Program-made: the position numbers and the translations under genes
The notes under the pieces: model-generated
What the model saw: only the letters and a program-made list of their open reading frames with translations
Told to the model about the DNA's origin: nothing
Database searches by the model: none
DNA from: Sphingomonas endolithica
Lineage (GTDB): Bacteria > Pseudomonadota > Alphaproteobacteria > Sphingomonadales > Sphingomonadaceae
Assembly: GCF_025231525.1 (NCBI RefSeq)
Contig: NZ_CP103057.1
Coordinates: 1,071,001 to 1,135,000, forward strand
DNA length: 64,000 nt
Direction: 5' to 3'
Part shown: positions 16,136 to 25,006 of the stretch, piece after piece
Position numbering within the stretch: the stretch's first letter is position 1
Layout of the letters: each line of letters opens with the position of its first letter

Positions 16136-17533
16136 CTAATCGCCGGCGAATGTCAGCGCCGTCACCCCGCGCTCGCGTTCGTTGATGGTCAGTGAGCGGC
16201 CCATGGGCGCGGTCGAGCGCTGCGGGCAGTCGTGGCGGAAGCAGGCACGGCAGCCGAGCCCGATCGGCGTTGCCGGCCCCGCCAGATCGAAGCCGCGTGC
16301 CGCCGCCATGCTGCCGGCCAAAGCTGCTTCGACGCCTAAGCCCACGACGAACTCGGCCTGAATCGCACCGTAGCGATGCCCTTGCGGCGTCACCGTACGC
16401 GCGATCGTCAGCCAGCGTGCACCATCCTGCAGTTCGACCAATTGCACGGCGAGCATGCCCGGGCGATCGAATGCGTGGTGCAGCTTCCATAACGGGCACC
16501 GCCCGTCCGCGCTCGCCAGTGCCGCGCCATTGGCGCCGGGATAGCGCTTCGACGCCTGCCCGGCCCGGTCGATGCGGATCATGAAGAACGGCAGGCCGCG
16601 CGCCCCGACGCGTTGCAAGGTCGTCAGGCGATGTGCGACATGCTCGAACCCAGCGCCGAACCGCCGCTGCAGCAATTCGATATCGTAGCCGGTCGCCTCG
16701 CAGGCGCGCAGGAAGCGGGCATAGGGCATCATCAGCGCGGCGGCGAAATAGCTCGTCACGTGCCGGCGGTAGAGCCGTTCCGCGGCACGCCCGTTCGTGT
16801 CGGCGCCAAAGCCCGCCCCCTTGGCCAGCGCCTCGATCTCGCCGCGCGCCTCGATCTGCGCCAGCTGGAATGCGGCGGCGAAAGTGCGCGAGGCAGGGTC
16901 CAGTGTTTCCGACAATTGCAATTGCCGCGCGTGCAGATCCAGCCGGCGCAGCATGTCGGGCAGGACGTCGACCGGCAGGATGCGGATCGTCAGGCTGTGC
17001 TTGACACGCAACCGTTCGGCGATCGCGCCGTACAGATCGCCCGTGCCGAGCCGCAGCTCGTCGGCCAGCGTTTCGGCGATGCCATCGAGATCGGCGAAGT
17101 GGTTGCGCCAGCGTTCGATCTCGCGCCGCACTTCGGCCGCGGGATCGTTCGCCACCTCCTCGCCGCCGCCGCCCGCCCCTATGCGATCGAAAGCGCGTGC
17201 GAACGCCTCGGCACCGCCGGGCGCACCGGCCAGCCATTCCTCGACCTGCGCGCGATCGATCTCGAGATCGGCGAACATCGGGTCCGCCAGCCGCCGCCGC
17301 ATCGCGACTTCGCCGCCGCCGGGCTCGCCCGCCGCCAGCGCCCGCGGATCGAAGTCGAACGATTCGGCGAGCTTGACCAGCAACGAGGCGGACAAAGGTC
17401 GCTGGTTGCGCTCGACCAGATTGAGGTAGCTGGGCGAGATGGTCAGCACCTCGGCCATGGCCGCCTGGGTCAGCCCGGCCTGACGCCGCAGCCTTCGCAC
17501 CGCATGCCCGGCAAATAATTTGCGATCCGCCAT
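16136..17533 (-). CDS. ScfR/RamB-type transcriptional regulator (HTH + DUF955 + C-terminal zinc-like domain)
   Basis: Acyl-CoA/acetate-responsive DNA-binding regulator of the short-chain fatty acid family. In order: a Cro/C1 HTH at about residues 8-62 (LRRQAGLTQAAMAEVLTISP, then YLNLVERNQRPL), a DUF955/IrrE-like region around 190-300, and a C-terminal ScfR domain ending with GLGCRACFRHDCPQ, whose cysteines may bind metal. The 465-residue length fits. Start at ATG 17533 (MADRKLF) is chosen because the HTH begins right after; an earlier start lacks support. Relatives near aceA control the glyoxylate shunt, so aceA is the likely target. Confidence 0.92.
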   Translation of the reverse strand: MADRKLFAGHAVRRLRRQAGLTQAAMAEVLTISPSYLNLVERNQRPLSASLLVKLAESFDFDPRALAAGEPGGGEVAMRRRLADPMFADLEIDRAQVEEWLAGAPGGAEAFARAFDRIGAGGGGEEVANDPAAEVRREIERWRNHFADLDGIAETLADELRLGTGDLYGAIAERLRVKHSLTIRILPVDVLPDMLRRLDLHARQLQLSETLDPASRTFAAAFQLAQIEARGEIEALAKGAGFGADTNGRAAERLYRRHVTSYFAAALMMPYARFLRACEATGYDIELLQRRFGAGFEHVAHRLTTLQRVGARGLPFFMIRIDRAGQASKRYPGANGAALASADGRCPLWKLHHAFDRPGMLAVQLVELQDGARWLTIARTVTPQGHRYGAIQAEFVVGLGVEAALAGSMAAARGFDLAGPATPIGLGCRACFRHDCPQRSTAPMGRSLTINERERGVTALTFAGD

Positions 17534-17612
17534 TGCCACTCGTCCCATGCCGCAATTCACTGTCATGTCTTTACAACAGGACAAGCGGGGAAAGAACCAG
17601 CACGACACGATG

Positions 17613-17785
17613 ACCCCCAGCGGAAGCGACGACCGCTGGCGCAATCTGGCGCTCCATGGCTTTACCGCCTCAGCGCCGCGGCGATGTGCGGCACTTTCTG
17701 CAGCGCGACACCGCGACAGACGCCTTGAGAGTTTCCTGGGGAGGAAAGGATGCCCGCCGAGTTATCTCGGCGGGCATTTCCTTGT
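17613..17785 (+). ncRNA. Candidate structured RNA upstream of the CDF gene
   Basis: Four perfect stems in series on the plus strand: CCAGCGG/CCGCTGG (17617/17633), GGCGCT/AGCGCC (17648/17672), TTTCCT/AGGAAA around GGGG (17732-17747), and the 12-bp terminator-like stem at 17750-17777. It fills the gap between the divergent regulator and the CDF start. It could be a small RNA or a 5' leader that controls the transporter; it matches no family I recognise. The open frame through it shows no coding character. Confidence 0.35.
17750..17785 (+). terminator. Strong hairpin upstream of the CDF gene
   Basis: ATGCCCGCCGAG and CTCGGCGGGCAT pair without a mismatch around TTAT and are followed by TTCCTTGTT. 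It lies 74 bases before the CDF start with no gene upstream on this strand, so it either ends a small RNA or attenuates the transporter message. Confidence 0.65.
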
Positions 17786-17858
17786 TCGTACGCGCAGCGC
17801 TGGACGTGCCCCCCGCCCTTCCCGCATAGCAGGCCTGGGCGCAACAAAGGGAAGACAC

Positions 17859-18842
17859 GTGTCGGCATCGAAAGAAGGCGGGTCGAAGCTGGTGATCGTG
17901 GCGGCGCTGGCCGCCAATCTCGGCATCGCGATCGCCAAGTTCATTGCCGCGGGCATCTCGGGATCGTCGTCGATGCTGACCGAGGGGTTCCACTCGGTGG
18001 TCGACAGCCTCAACCAGGTGCTGCTGCTCTACGGCCAGCATCGCGGCAAGAAGGCGCCCGACGAGGCCCATCCATTCGGTTATGGCCGCGAGCTGTATTT
18101 CTGGTCGTTTGTCGTGGCGATCCTGATCTTCGCGGTCGGGGCCGGTGTGTCGATCTATGAAGGGTATACCCACTTCATCGAGCCCGAGCCGCTGCAGAGC
18201 CCGACGATCAACTATGTCGTGCTCGGCATCGCTTTCCTCATGGAAGGCGCATCCTGGACGATCGCGATGCGCGAGTTCGCCGCGGTGAAGGGCGACGCCG
18301 GCTGGTGGTCCGCGGTGCACCGCTCGAAGGATCCCGCCGGGTTCATCATCCTGTTCGAGGATTCAGCCGCCTTGGCCGGATTGGCGATCGCCGCGGTGGG
18401 CGTATGGGCGAGCCACTATTTTGCCGATCCCCGGCTGGACGGCATCGCATCGATCGCGATCGGCAGCGTGCTGGCGCTGGTCGCGGTGCTGCTCGCCCGT
18501 GAGGCGAAGGGGCTGCTGATCGGCGAAGGCGCGGATCCGGCGATCGTCGCCAAGGTCCGCGCGATCGTCGATGGCAATCCTGCGATCACCAGCGTCGCGC
18601 ACGTGCGCACGATCCACACCGCGCCCGACAGCATCTTCGTCGCGATCAGTGCCGACTTCAAGGACAGCGTTACCATGGGCGAGGCGGAAAGCCTGATCGA
18701 GGGGATCGAGGACCAGTTGCGCGCGGCCGTTCCGATGCTGTCGTCGATCTATATCCGCCCGGAGAAGCGCGAGAATGCGGCGGTGTTTCAGCCGGCCGGC
18801 ACGATCTCGACCACGTCGAGCAGCGATTCGAAACGCGGATAA
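17859..18842 (+). CDS. Cation diffusion facilitator (CDF) family transporter
   Basis: Inner-membrane divalent-cation exporter, probably zinc, iron or manganese in exchange for protons. The 327-residue protein begins with the CDF signature (SGSSSMLTEGFHSVVDSLNQ, about residues 33-52) with His/Asp metal ligands, followed by HPFGYGRE and the later FILFEDSAALAG; about five or six membrane segments precede a cytosolic domain (about 240-310, VAHVRTIHTAPDSIFVAISA). GTG at 17859 is preferred since AAGGGAAG precedes it and the protein then starts MSASKEGGSK; the longer frame runs through hairpin DNA. Its last 55 bases overlap the opposite gene at 18788. Confidence 0.92.
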   Translation: MSASKEGGSKLVIVAALAANLGIAIAKFIAAGISGSSSMLTEGFHSVVDSLNQVLLLYGQHRGKKAPDEAHPFGYGRELYFWSFVVAILIFAVGAGVSIYEGYTHFIEPEPLQSPTINYVVLGIAFLMEGASWTIAMREFAAVKGDAGWWSAVHRSKDPAGFIILFEDSAALAGLAIAAVGVWASHYFADPRLDGIASIAIGSVLALVAVLLAREAKGLLIGEGADPAIVAKVRAIVDGNPAITSVAHVRTIHTAPDSIFVAISADFKDSVTMGEAESLIEGIEDQLRAAVPMLSSIYIRPEKRENAAVFQPAGTISTTSSSDSKRG

Positions 18843-19420
18843 GGCAGCATCATCCGCCAGCGCCGGTCCCCGACCCGCTGGATGATCCCCGCAAGATCGC
18901 GATTGGGATCGCGCCCATAAGCAATCGCATTCCGCTCGTCACCGAGCATCATCGTGCCGAGAAACACCGCCCGCCTGGTACCATCAGGGTAAGCGCGACC
19001 CGACACGCGCTGCGATCCCTCCGTCTTGTAGAAGCGAGTCACGCCGCCAGCCGTGCTCGCGATGCGGCAGGTGAAATAGGGATAGACGGTGAAGTCGCGC
19101 ATCGCGCTGCCATGCGCACCGATCTTGAACACGCGGCAGCGATAGTCGCCCGCCGGCGGCATCGGCTCGGACAGGGCAAGATCCGGCTCGAACAAGGCAC
19201 CGCCGGCGGCGATCGCCTTGCCGTTGCCGGAGGCTTGCGCCTTGGCCACCGCGCTGACCCACGCCTGCCGCCAGGTGCGCAGCCGCTCCCGGTCGGCACT
19301 CGTCGCCACCTGCCGCCAGTCGGGCGCGATCGAGGATAAGGAGGCCGGACGGTCCTCGCCGCCGCCGCACCCTGCGAGCAGCGCACAGGCCGCTACCGCG
19401 AACATCGTTCTCACTGCCAT
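18788..19420 (-). CDS. DUF4893 family lipoprotein
   Basis: A 210-residue lipoprotein of the DUF4893 family, found mainly in sphingomonads and of unknown function. The signal has a lipobox LLAGC with Cys at about residue 17 and a Gly-rich follow-on. Family features include W-rich N-terminal sequence (DWRQVATSADRERLRTWRQAW), PAGDYRCRVFKIG near residue 95 and the GRDPNRDLAGIIQRVG stretch. An ATG 18 bases earlier is equally possible; neither has a clear ribosome site. The gene's 3' end overlaps the CDF gene tail by 55 bases. Confidence 0.85.
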   Translation of the reverse strand: MAVRTMFAVAACALLAGCGGGEDRPASLSSIAPDWRQVATSADRERLRTWRQAWVSAVAKAQASGNGKAIAAGGALFEPDLALSEPMPPAGDYRCRVFKIGAHGSAMRDFTVYPYFTCRIASTAGGVTRFYKTEGSQRVSGRAYPDGTRRAVFLGTMMLGDERNAIAYGRDPNRDLAGIIQRVGDRRWRMMLPYPRFESLLDVVEIVPAG

Positions 19421-19525
19421 CGTGCGACCACTTTCCATCTTGCGCGGATCTGCATCCGATCCGCTGATACCTAGTAGGAGCTCATGGCCGTAACCCCGGA
19501 CCTGTTGCGCGGTCCACTGTGCCGC

Positions 19526-20311
19526 TCACGCGGCGGTCCAGCCGCCATCCATCGACAGGTTGGCGCCGGTGATCGACTTGGCCGCATCGCCGCACAGGAA
19601 CAGCGCGAAGGCGGCGACCTGCTCGGGCGTGACGAACTCCTTAGTCGGCTGCGCGTCGAGCAACACGTCGTTGACCACTTGCTCGCGCGTCAATCCGCGG
19701 GCCTTCATCGTATCGGGGATCTGCCCCTCGACCAATGGGGTCCAGACATAACCGGGCGAGATGCAATTGACCGTGATACCGTCGGTCGCCGTCTCCAGCG
19801 CAATCGTCTTGGTCAGCCCGACAAGGCCGTGCTTGGCCATCACGTACGCCGATTTGTTGGGGCTGGCGACCAGCGAGTGCGCGGACGCCGTCGAGATGAT
19901 CCGGCCCCATTTGGCGGCCTTCATGTACGGCACCACCGCCCGGATAAGATACCAGGCTGACGTCAGGTTGATCTTGATGATCGCTTCGAACTTGTCGGCC
20001 GGGAAGCTCTCAATCGGCGCGACATGCTGGATGCCGGCATTGTTGATGACGATGTCCGGCCCGCCGAGTTCGTCGTGACACCGTTTGGCAAGCGCGGCGA
20101 TCTCGTCCGGCTTGGTCATGTCCGCAGCATCGTACAGCGCCCGCGCGCCGCTGGTCGCCTCCAGCGCGGCGCGTTCGCGCTCGATCTCGCCCGCATCGCC
20201 GAAGCCGTTCAACACCACGCTCGCCCCTTCCGCCGCCAGCGCCTTGGCATAAGCCAGCCCGATGCCGGAGGTGGACCCGGTGATGATCGCGCTCTTGCCC
20301 TTCAGGAACAT
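19526..20311 (-). CDS. 3-hydroxybutyrate dehydrogenase
   Basis: NAD-dependent short-chain dehydrogenase that oxidises D-3-hydroxybutyrate to acetoacetate, a step in use of polyhydroxybutyrate and ketone bodies. The 261-residue protein has TGSTSGIGLAYA (residues ~11-22), NNAG at ~91, and the active-site pattern STASAHSLVASPNKSAYVMAK with the Y-x-x-x-K pair. QHVAPIESFP and the substrate loop GYVWTPLVEGQIPD match 3-hydroxybutyrate dehydrogenases. AAGGAGG precedes the ATG at ideal distance. It lies 37 bases after the patatin-like gene, which would be transcribed first. Confidence 0.94.
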   Translation of the reverse strand: MFLKGKSAIITGSTSGIGLAYAKALAAEGASVVLNGFGDAGEIERERAALEATSGARALYDAADMTKPDEIAALAKRCHDELGGPDIVINNAGIQHVAPIESFPADKFEAIIKINLTSAWYLIRAVVPYMKAAKWGRIISTASAHSLVASPNKSAYVMAKHGLVGLTKTIALETATDGITVNCISPGYVWTPLVEGQIPDTMKARGLTREQVVNDVLLDAQPTKEFVTPEQVAAFALFLCGDAAKSITGANLSMDGGWTAA

Positions 20312-20348
20312 AGAAACCTCCTTATCCTCGATGATCTAACTGTCGCTT

Positions 20349-21533
20349 TCACCCGACGTTCGGCGTCGTCTCCAAAGCATCGACCTGCGGCACGACCTTG
20401 CGCCCGAGATCGAACGCCGCGCTCTTGCCCGTCTCGATGTTCGCCGCGACCAGCTGCGCATTGGCCATCGTCTCACCCACCGCCTCCAGCCCCGCCTGCC
20501 AATGCTCGCGCATCGTGCGCATCGAGAATTCGTAATCGCGGCTGCCGCCCTCCCACGCATTGGCGCGGTAGATCAGATGCACCAGGTTGACCGCATCCTC
20601 CGCCGAGCGCGCGGCGAGCGCCTGCACGTCGGGATCGTCCAGCATCTCGGCGGCCAGCTTGGCGAGCACCTTGCGCACCGCCTCGCGATCCTGCCGGATG
20701 CGCATTACCTGATCGGATACCTGCCGGGTGCGGCTGGAGAAGCGGATCTCCTTCTCGCGCGCGGCGACATCCATGATCGTCTTGGGCAGATCCGTGGCGG
20801 CAGCGAATAGGTCGACCTGGAAGGCCAGCAGCGATCCCTGCTGGTGATCCAGCACATGCGTCAACGGCGTGTTCGAGACCAAGCCCCCATCCCACCACAG
20901 CCGCCCGTCGATCTCGATCGGCGGCAGGCCCGGCGGCAGCGCGCCCGAGGCCATGATGTGGCGCGCGTCGATCCGCGTCTCGGTGGTATCGAAATAATGG
21001 AAGTTGCCGCTTTCGACATCGACCGCGCCGACCGACAGCCGGACCTGCCCGTTATTCAGCAGATCCCAGTCGATCATCGCATCCAGCGTTTCGCGCAGCG
21101 GCGCCGAATCGTAGAAGCTGAGCGCCTCCATCGTGCCCGGCGCGGCGAACATCGGTGATGTCGCGCGCGGCGTGAAGAAGCCGGGCACCCCCGCCATCAT
21201 GACATAGCCGGCCGACCATTCGTGCAGCCATTCGCGGATCTGATCGTGCGGAAAGATCGGGAAGCTCGGCAGCGATTGGGTGAGCAGATCCCAAAATGCA
21301 TGCAACCGCTCGACCCTCCGCTCGGCCGAGTTGCCGGCATAGATCGCCGCATTCACCGCGCCGATCGAAATGCCCGACACCCAGTCGATCTCGATCCCGC
21401 TATCCGCCAGCCCCTCGATCACACCGGCCTGATAGCTGCCCAGCGCCCCGCCGCCCTGCAGGACGAGCGCGACACAATCAGGCAAAGGCAGCGCCTTGGC
21501 GCGGCGGCGGGGCTTGGGATCGAGGTCGGCCAT
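20349..21533 (-). CDS. Patatin-like phospholipase
   Basis: A 394-residue lipid acyl hydrolase with a Ser-Asp dyad. Motifs are the oxyanion hole QGGGALGSYQAGV (~27-39), nucleophile GISIG (G-x-S-x-G, ~55-59) and catalytic Asp in DGGLVSN (~212). A DUF3734-like C-terminal half with AREKEIRFSSRTRQ follows. The pairing with 3-hydroxybutyrate dehydrogenase (next gene, same strand, 37 bases apart) is common in alphaproteobacteria and suggests a shared role in storage-lipid or PHB turnover; the substrate is inferred only. No signal peptide is seen. Confidence 0.92.
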   Translation of the reverse strand: MADLDPKPRRRAKALPLPDCVALVLQGGGALGSYQAGVIEGLADSGIEIDWVSGISIGAVNAAIYAGNSAERRVERLHAFWDLLTQSLPSFPIFPHDQIREWLHEWSAGYVMMAGVPGFFTPRATSPMFAAPGTMEALSFYDSAPLRETLDAMIDWDLLNNGQVRLSVGAVDVESGNFHYFDTTETRIDARHIMASGALPPGLPPIEIDGRLWWDGGLVSNTPLTHVLDHQQGSLLAFQVDLFAAATDLPKTIMDVAAREKEIRFSSRTRQVSDQVMRIRQDREAVRKVLAKLAAEMLDDPDVQALAARSAEDAVNLVHLIYRANAWEGGSRDYEFSMRTMREHWQAGLEAVGETMANAQLVAANIETGKSAAFDLGRKVVPQVDALETTPNVG

Positions 21534-21655
21534 CCGCTAAGGCCATGCGCCCGGCAGCGCGCGGGATCAACGCCGTTCGGCGAAATCGCACTTGCGTGCA
21601 ACAACGGGCTTCCCTGCGCATTCATGCCGGGACAGCAACGAAAAGGCCTTTGTAC

Positions 21656-22567
21656 ATGCGGCTCGACGATTTCGATCCCAACATCAACGTCGAGGACCAG
21701 GGCAACCGGGGTGGCGGGTTCAACCTTGGTGGCGGCGGAGGCGGTGGCGGAATGCTGCTCGGTTTCCTGCCGCTCGTGTTCAGCAAGTTCGGCTGCGGCG
21801 GCGTGGTCGTCCTGCTCATCGTGTTCGCGGTCTTCGGCGGCGGCCTCGGCAGCCTCGGCCAGCTGGGCGCGCCTACCCAGCAATCGGCGCCGCGGACTCA
21901 GGGTGCCGGCACGGGCGCGGCATCGATCTGCGCCAGCGATCCTGCCAAGCGCGCCGCCTGCAATGCCTTCAGCTCGGCCGACAAGACCTGGGAGGCGATC
22001 TTCGCCAAATCCGGCCAGCGCTTCGAACAGCCCAAATTGGTGTTCTTCGACAGCAACGGCCAGTCGGGCTGTGGTGCCGCGCAGAGTGCGATGGGGCCAT
22101 TCTACTGCCCGAGCGACCGGGGCATCTTCCTCGACACCAGCTTCTTCGACGAACTCGCCAACCGTTTTGGCGCGAAGGGCGATTTCGCGCAGGATTACGT
22201 CATCGCGCACGAATTCGGCCATCACATCCAGAACCTGCTCGGAACCTCGGCACAGGTGCAGCAGGCGCAGGCGCGCGGCAGCCGCACCGAGGGCAATGCG
22301 GCATCAGTGCGGCTGGAGCTGCAGGCGGACTGCTATGCCGGCGTATGGGCAGCGCAGAACCGCGACCGCATGGAGCCGGGCGATCTGCAGGAAGGCATGA
22401 CCGCGGCACAGGCGATCGGCGACGATACGCTGCAGCAGCAGAGCCAGGGCCGCGTCGTGCCGGACAGCTTCACCCATGGCAGCTCGGCCCAGCGCCAGAG
22501 CTGGCTGAAGCGTGGGCTGGACAGCGGCGATCCCGCACAATGCGACACGTTCAGCGGCGCGATCTGA
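21656..22567 (+). CDS. Neutral zinc metallopeptidase (YpfJ/KPN_02809 family)
   Basis: A 303-residue membrane-anchored zinc peptidase of unknown target. A short cytosolic start (MRLDDFDPNINVEDQG), a Gly-rich linker and a hydrophobic segment (about residues 38-65, with FLPLVF and VVLLIVFAVF) precede the catalytic domain. The zinc motif is HEFGHHIQNLLG at about residue 184 (H-E-x-x-H), with further family features SFFDELANRF and ELQADCYAGVW (likely third ligand). ATG 21656 begins the family's usual N-terminus. The gene lies between a minus-strand lipase and tRNA-Ala. Confidence 0.93.
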   Translation: MRLDDFDPNINVEDQGNRGGGFNLGGGGGGGGMLLGFLPLVFSKFGCGGVVVLLIVFAVFGGGLGSLGQLGAPTQQSAPRTQGAGTGAASICASDPAKRAACNAFSSADKTWEAIFAKSGQRFEQPKLVFFDSNGQSGCGAAQSAMGPFYCPSDRGIFLDTSFFDELANRFGAKGDFAQDYVIAHEFGHHIQNLLGTSAQVQQAQARGSRTEGNAASVRLELQADCYAGVWAAQNRDRMEPGDLQEGMTAAQAIGDDTLQQQSQGRVVPDSFTHGSSAQRQSWLKRGLDSGDPAQCDTFSGAI

Positions 22568-22674
22568 GCCTGACGGGGTACCGATCCACTCGGCGCCCCG
22601 ACCCCCGCCCACCAGTTGCATCGGCACAAAAGCGCCGCTAAGGCGTCGCCGTTCGGCGCTGCCGAGCGTGGAGC

Positions 22675-22750
22675 GGGGCTGTAGCTCAGATGGGAGAGCG
22701 CTGCAATCGCACTGCAGAGGTCAGGGGTTCGATTCCCCTCAGCTCCACCA
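22675..22750 (+). tRNA. tRNA-Ala (anticodon CGC)
   Basis: A 76-base cloverleaf. The acceptor stem GGGGCTG/CAGCTCC holds one G-T pair, the D arm reads GCTCAGATGGGAGAGC, the anticodon stem CTGCA/TGCAG carries the 7-base loop ATCGCAC with anticodon CGC, and the T arm has GGTTCGATTCC. CCA is encoded. It would read GCG codons, very common here. Confidence 0.97.
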
Positions 22751-22920
22751 GCTCATTTGTTATCAACTTTCTGATATCTAAGGCTTTTCAGAAGCGGGCG
22801 TCCAGCTACTGGCGTTAGCACTGCTCACCGCACGGAGCATCGTTTGCGATCTCGGTTGTCGATTGCCATTCAGCCACCTAGCGGTGCGTCTAAGGTATCT
22901 AGGGGGATGAGGAGCATCGA

Positions 22921-23403
22921 GTGACTGGGTTTCGCATCGCGCTTGCCAGATGCAGGGCGTATTGCGCTCTCGCGTGCACACTCTCGTTTGCACCGTTGCA
23001 GGCGCAAGACATACCGACCGACGACCAGCTCCAGGCGGCGTTTGGAGCAGTCTACAACCGTCTTGGGCTGATGGAATATTGCACGCGCAAAGGGTTCGCC
23101 GATGCTGGCGACGTGGCCAATACGCGCAAGACGGTCGTTGCGACGATCGCCGGCATGAGCGTCACCGCTGTCGCGCTTGGGCAGCAGGAAGTCGGCCGGC
23201 GTGGCGACATCGTCGGGCCGCAGATCATCGGTCTGATGGGGTCCGGTAACCCGGCGCGTCCGGGAGAGGTTCGCGAGGGACAGACCATGTCGCTGGCCGA
23301 CAATGCGCGAGCGCAACATTCTTCCGAACGCTTGCTGTGCAACCAGATGGCGGAACAGGCCTCGGCCGTCCAGCGGGCTGGGTCGATCATTGCCTCCGAG
23401 TGA
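22921..23403 (+). CDS. Secreted protein of unknown function
   Basis: A 160-residue protein with no recognised family. Residues 1-28 look like a signal peptide (Ala-rich core, ending PLQAQD). The mature part is helical and polar, with three cysteines after the signal. The GTG start follows GAGGAG by 6 bases, a convincing ribosome site, so the gene is likely real. It converges with the gene at 23419, 15 bases away, and both products appear exported. Confidence 0.7.
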   Translation: MTGFRIALARCRAYCALACTLSFAPLQAQDIPTDDQLQAAFGAVYNRLGLMEYCTRKGFADAGDVANTRKTVVATIAGMSVTAVALGQQEVGRRGDIVGPQIIGLMGSGNPARPGEVREGQTMSLADNARAQHSSERLLCNQMAEQASAVQRAGSIIASE

Positions 23404-23418
23404 CGCGGCGGCGTCGGA

Positions 23419-23910
23419 TCACTCTGGGCCGCCGTCCAGATCACCGACACATTGCAGTTCGGGATCCTTCTTCGCCATCCGCTTCAACTCGTCCGTGCGT
23501 GCGACGACGCCCGGGAAGATCGCATTGGGGGAGCCGGTATAGGTTTGAAGCAGGCGCAGGGCCCAGGCAAAATGCTGCGCGCCGGCAGCGCAGCTGTTGC
23601 TGCCGCCGTCTCCCTCGCCCCAGACCTTGCGCCAGGGCGCTTGGCCGCGCCGCTCGAGGAGAGCCTGGAAGTCGCCAACGGGGCCTTCCGCCCGGACATA
23701 GGCGATCGTACGCGGTCCGGCACGAGCAACGCGGAATTGCCTGAACGTGAAACGCGACTGCGGGCTGTCATCCCCCGCATGCAACGTCTTGGCGATCGCG
23801 GTGCGTTCGGCGCTGCCGGGTGCGGGCGTATAGACCGCCGGGGAGGCAGCCAGCGCGGTCGGCGCCAGCGCCATTAGTAAGGCAGCGCTCGATGTGTACC
23901 AACGTGTCAT
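23419..23910 (-). CDS. Secreted protein of unknown function
   Basis: A 163-residue exported protein, family unknown. A signal peptide is clear (ALLMALAPTALAASPA). The mature part has two cysteines (GGSNSCAAGAQH and ELQCVGDL) that could pair, and a central FTFRQFRVARAGPRTIAYVRAEG that looks like beta strands. It converges with 22921-23403. No operon partner is seen. Confidence 0.7.
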   Translation of the reverse strand: MTRWYTSSAALLMALAPTALAASPAVYTPAPGSAERTAIAKTLHAGDDSPQSRFTFRQFRVARAGPRTIAYVRAEGPVGDFQALLERRGQAPWRKVWGEGDGGSNSCAAGAQHFAWALRLLQTYTGSPNAIFPGVVARTDELKRMAKKDPELQCVGDLDGGPE

Positions 23911-24058
23911 GTCAACAGCCTCGCACCGAATTCAGCGACAATCGCCCGGGATCCGAACCGCCTTTTAGGGCCACGTGCGATAATCGGAATGCCGAACCGT
24001 CGCCTTGACGGGCTAATTGCATCCACCTGACAGATGCGGATGGTGAGTCTATGGCGCG

Positions 24059-24679
24059 ATGATGTCTCTGTTTTACACCCTGATGCTGACCGTGTCGCTG
24101 CAGCAGCTCGAAAGCTCGAATGTCGATCCCGCAAGTATTTCCGAGGTCGACGCGATAAACTGCCGCCTCGACGTGCCCAGCTACATGCAGTTCGCCATGG
24201 CGATCGGCGGCGAGCAGAAACTCGCTCAAAAGCGCCGCTGGAAGAAGACCACCTCGCGCAATACGTTCATGAACGAATATGACCTGCCGCAGCCGATCGT
24301 GGTCGCGGGCACATACAGCACCCGCCGCATCGCCTTCACCGGAGACGCGATCCTTGCCATCCTCGACCTGCCCGATCCGGCAGTCCTGGGTCGTCGCGAG
24401 CAGGTCGACAATGCCATGTCCGCCGAACCATTGATCGACGCTCTCGTCACCTCCGGCAAGATGAGCCGGTCTGAGGCAGAGGCGGCAATACCGTTCCGCA
24501 AGTTCTTGGGCGAACGCATCATAAAGGACATCACCGATCCGGCAGGCAAAGGAGAAAGCTACGGCAGCCGCACCGTCGTCGCGCGGACGATCTCCAATGC
24601 CACGACGCATCCGGGAAGGACCTTCTATGGCTGCACGTACCGGCTAGAGATGCTTGACGAGGATGGCACGCCGCTTTGA
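24059..24679 (+). CDS. Protein of unknown function
   Basis: A 206-residue protein I do not recognise. The N-terminus has a short hydrophobic run (MMSLFYTLMLTVSL) that may be a signal or anchor. The rest is mixed alpha/beta, with two cysteines (INCRLDVPSY and FYGCTYRLEM) and a central YSTRRIAFTGDAILAILDL. There is no clear ribosome site, and ATG occurs twice in a row. Base composition is somewhat less GC-rich than nearby core genes. Low certainty that it is expressed. Confidence 0.6.
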   Translation: MMSLFYTLMLTVSLQQLESSNVDPASISEVDAINCRLDVPSYMQFAMAIGGEQKLAQKRRWKKTTSRNTFMNEYDLPQPIVVAGTYSTRRIAFTGDAILAILDLPDPAVLGRREQVDNAMSAEPLIDALVTSGKMSRSEAEAAIPFRKFLGERIIKDITDPAGKGESYGSRTVVARTISNATTHPGRTFYGCTYRLEMLDEDGTPL

Positions 24680-24817
24680 GTTTGCAGCCTCGATCTGTCC
24701 GGTATCCACTTGATTGAAGTCCACATTTTTTCGGCAGCGCGCGAGGCCGAACCACGTATCGCAGCGTTTGATCGACAGCCACCACGCATTCGGCGAGAGA
24801 AAGCCAGAGAGGAAGCC

Positions 24818-25006
24818 ATGTCACGCTCGCCGTTCCTGACCGACCCCCACGATCAATTGGCTGCCCATATCGCAGCGGCCGTTACGTCCCCGGTGGAGGA
24901 GGTGCGGGCCATGCACATACGCGCCGCCGAGCACCTCTCCCAACTCGCAAAGGCGAATGGCATTGTCCGGCCGGCAAAGCGTGATCGGATATCGAAGAAT
25001 AAATAG
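24818..25006 (+). CDS. Small protein of unknown function
   Basis: A 62-residue, charged, probably helical protein (DQLAAHIAAAVTSPVEEVRAMHIRAAEHLSQ) with a basic tail. Start at ATG 24818 is chosen because GAGAGGA lies 6-8 bases upstream; a longer frame adds 36 doubtful residues. No family recognised. The following 230 bases to the next gene show nothing clear. Confidence 0.55.
   Translation: MSRSPFLTDPHDQLAAHIAAAVTSPVEEVRAMHIRAAEHLSQLAKANGIVRPAKRDRISKNK

Noticed and set aside
17520..17858. N-terminal extension of the CDF frame
   Set aside because: It crosses a strong hairpin region and encodes no membrane or metal-binding feature; GTG 17859 has a ribosome site and the usual N-terminus.
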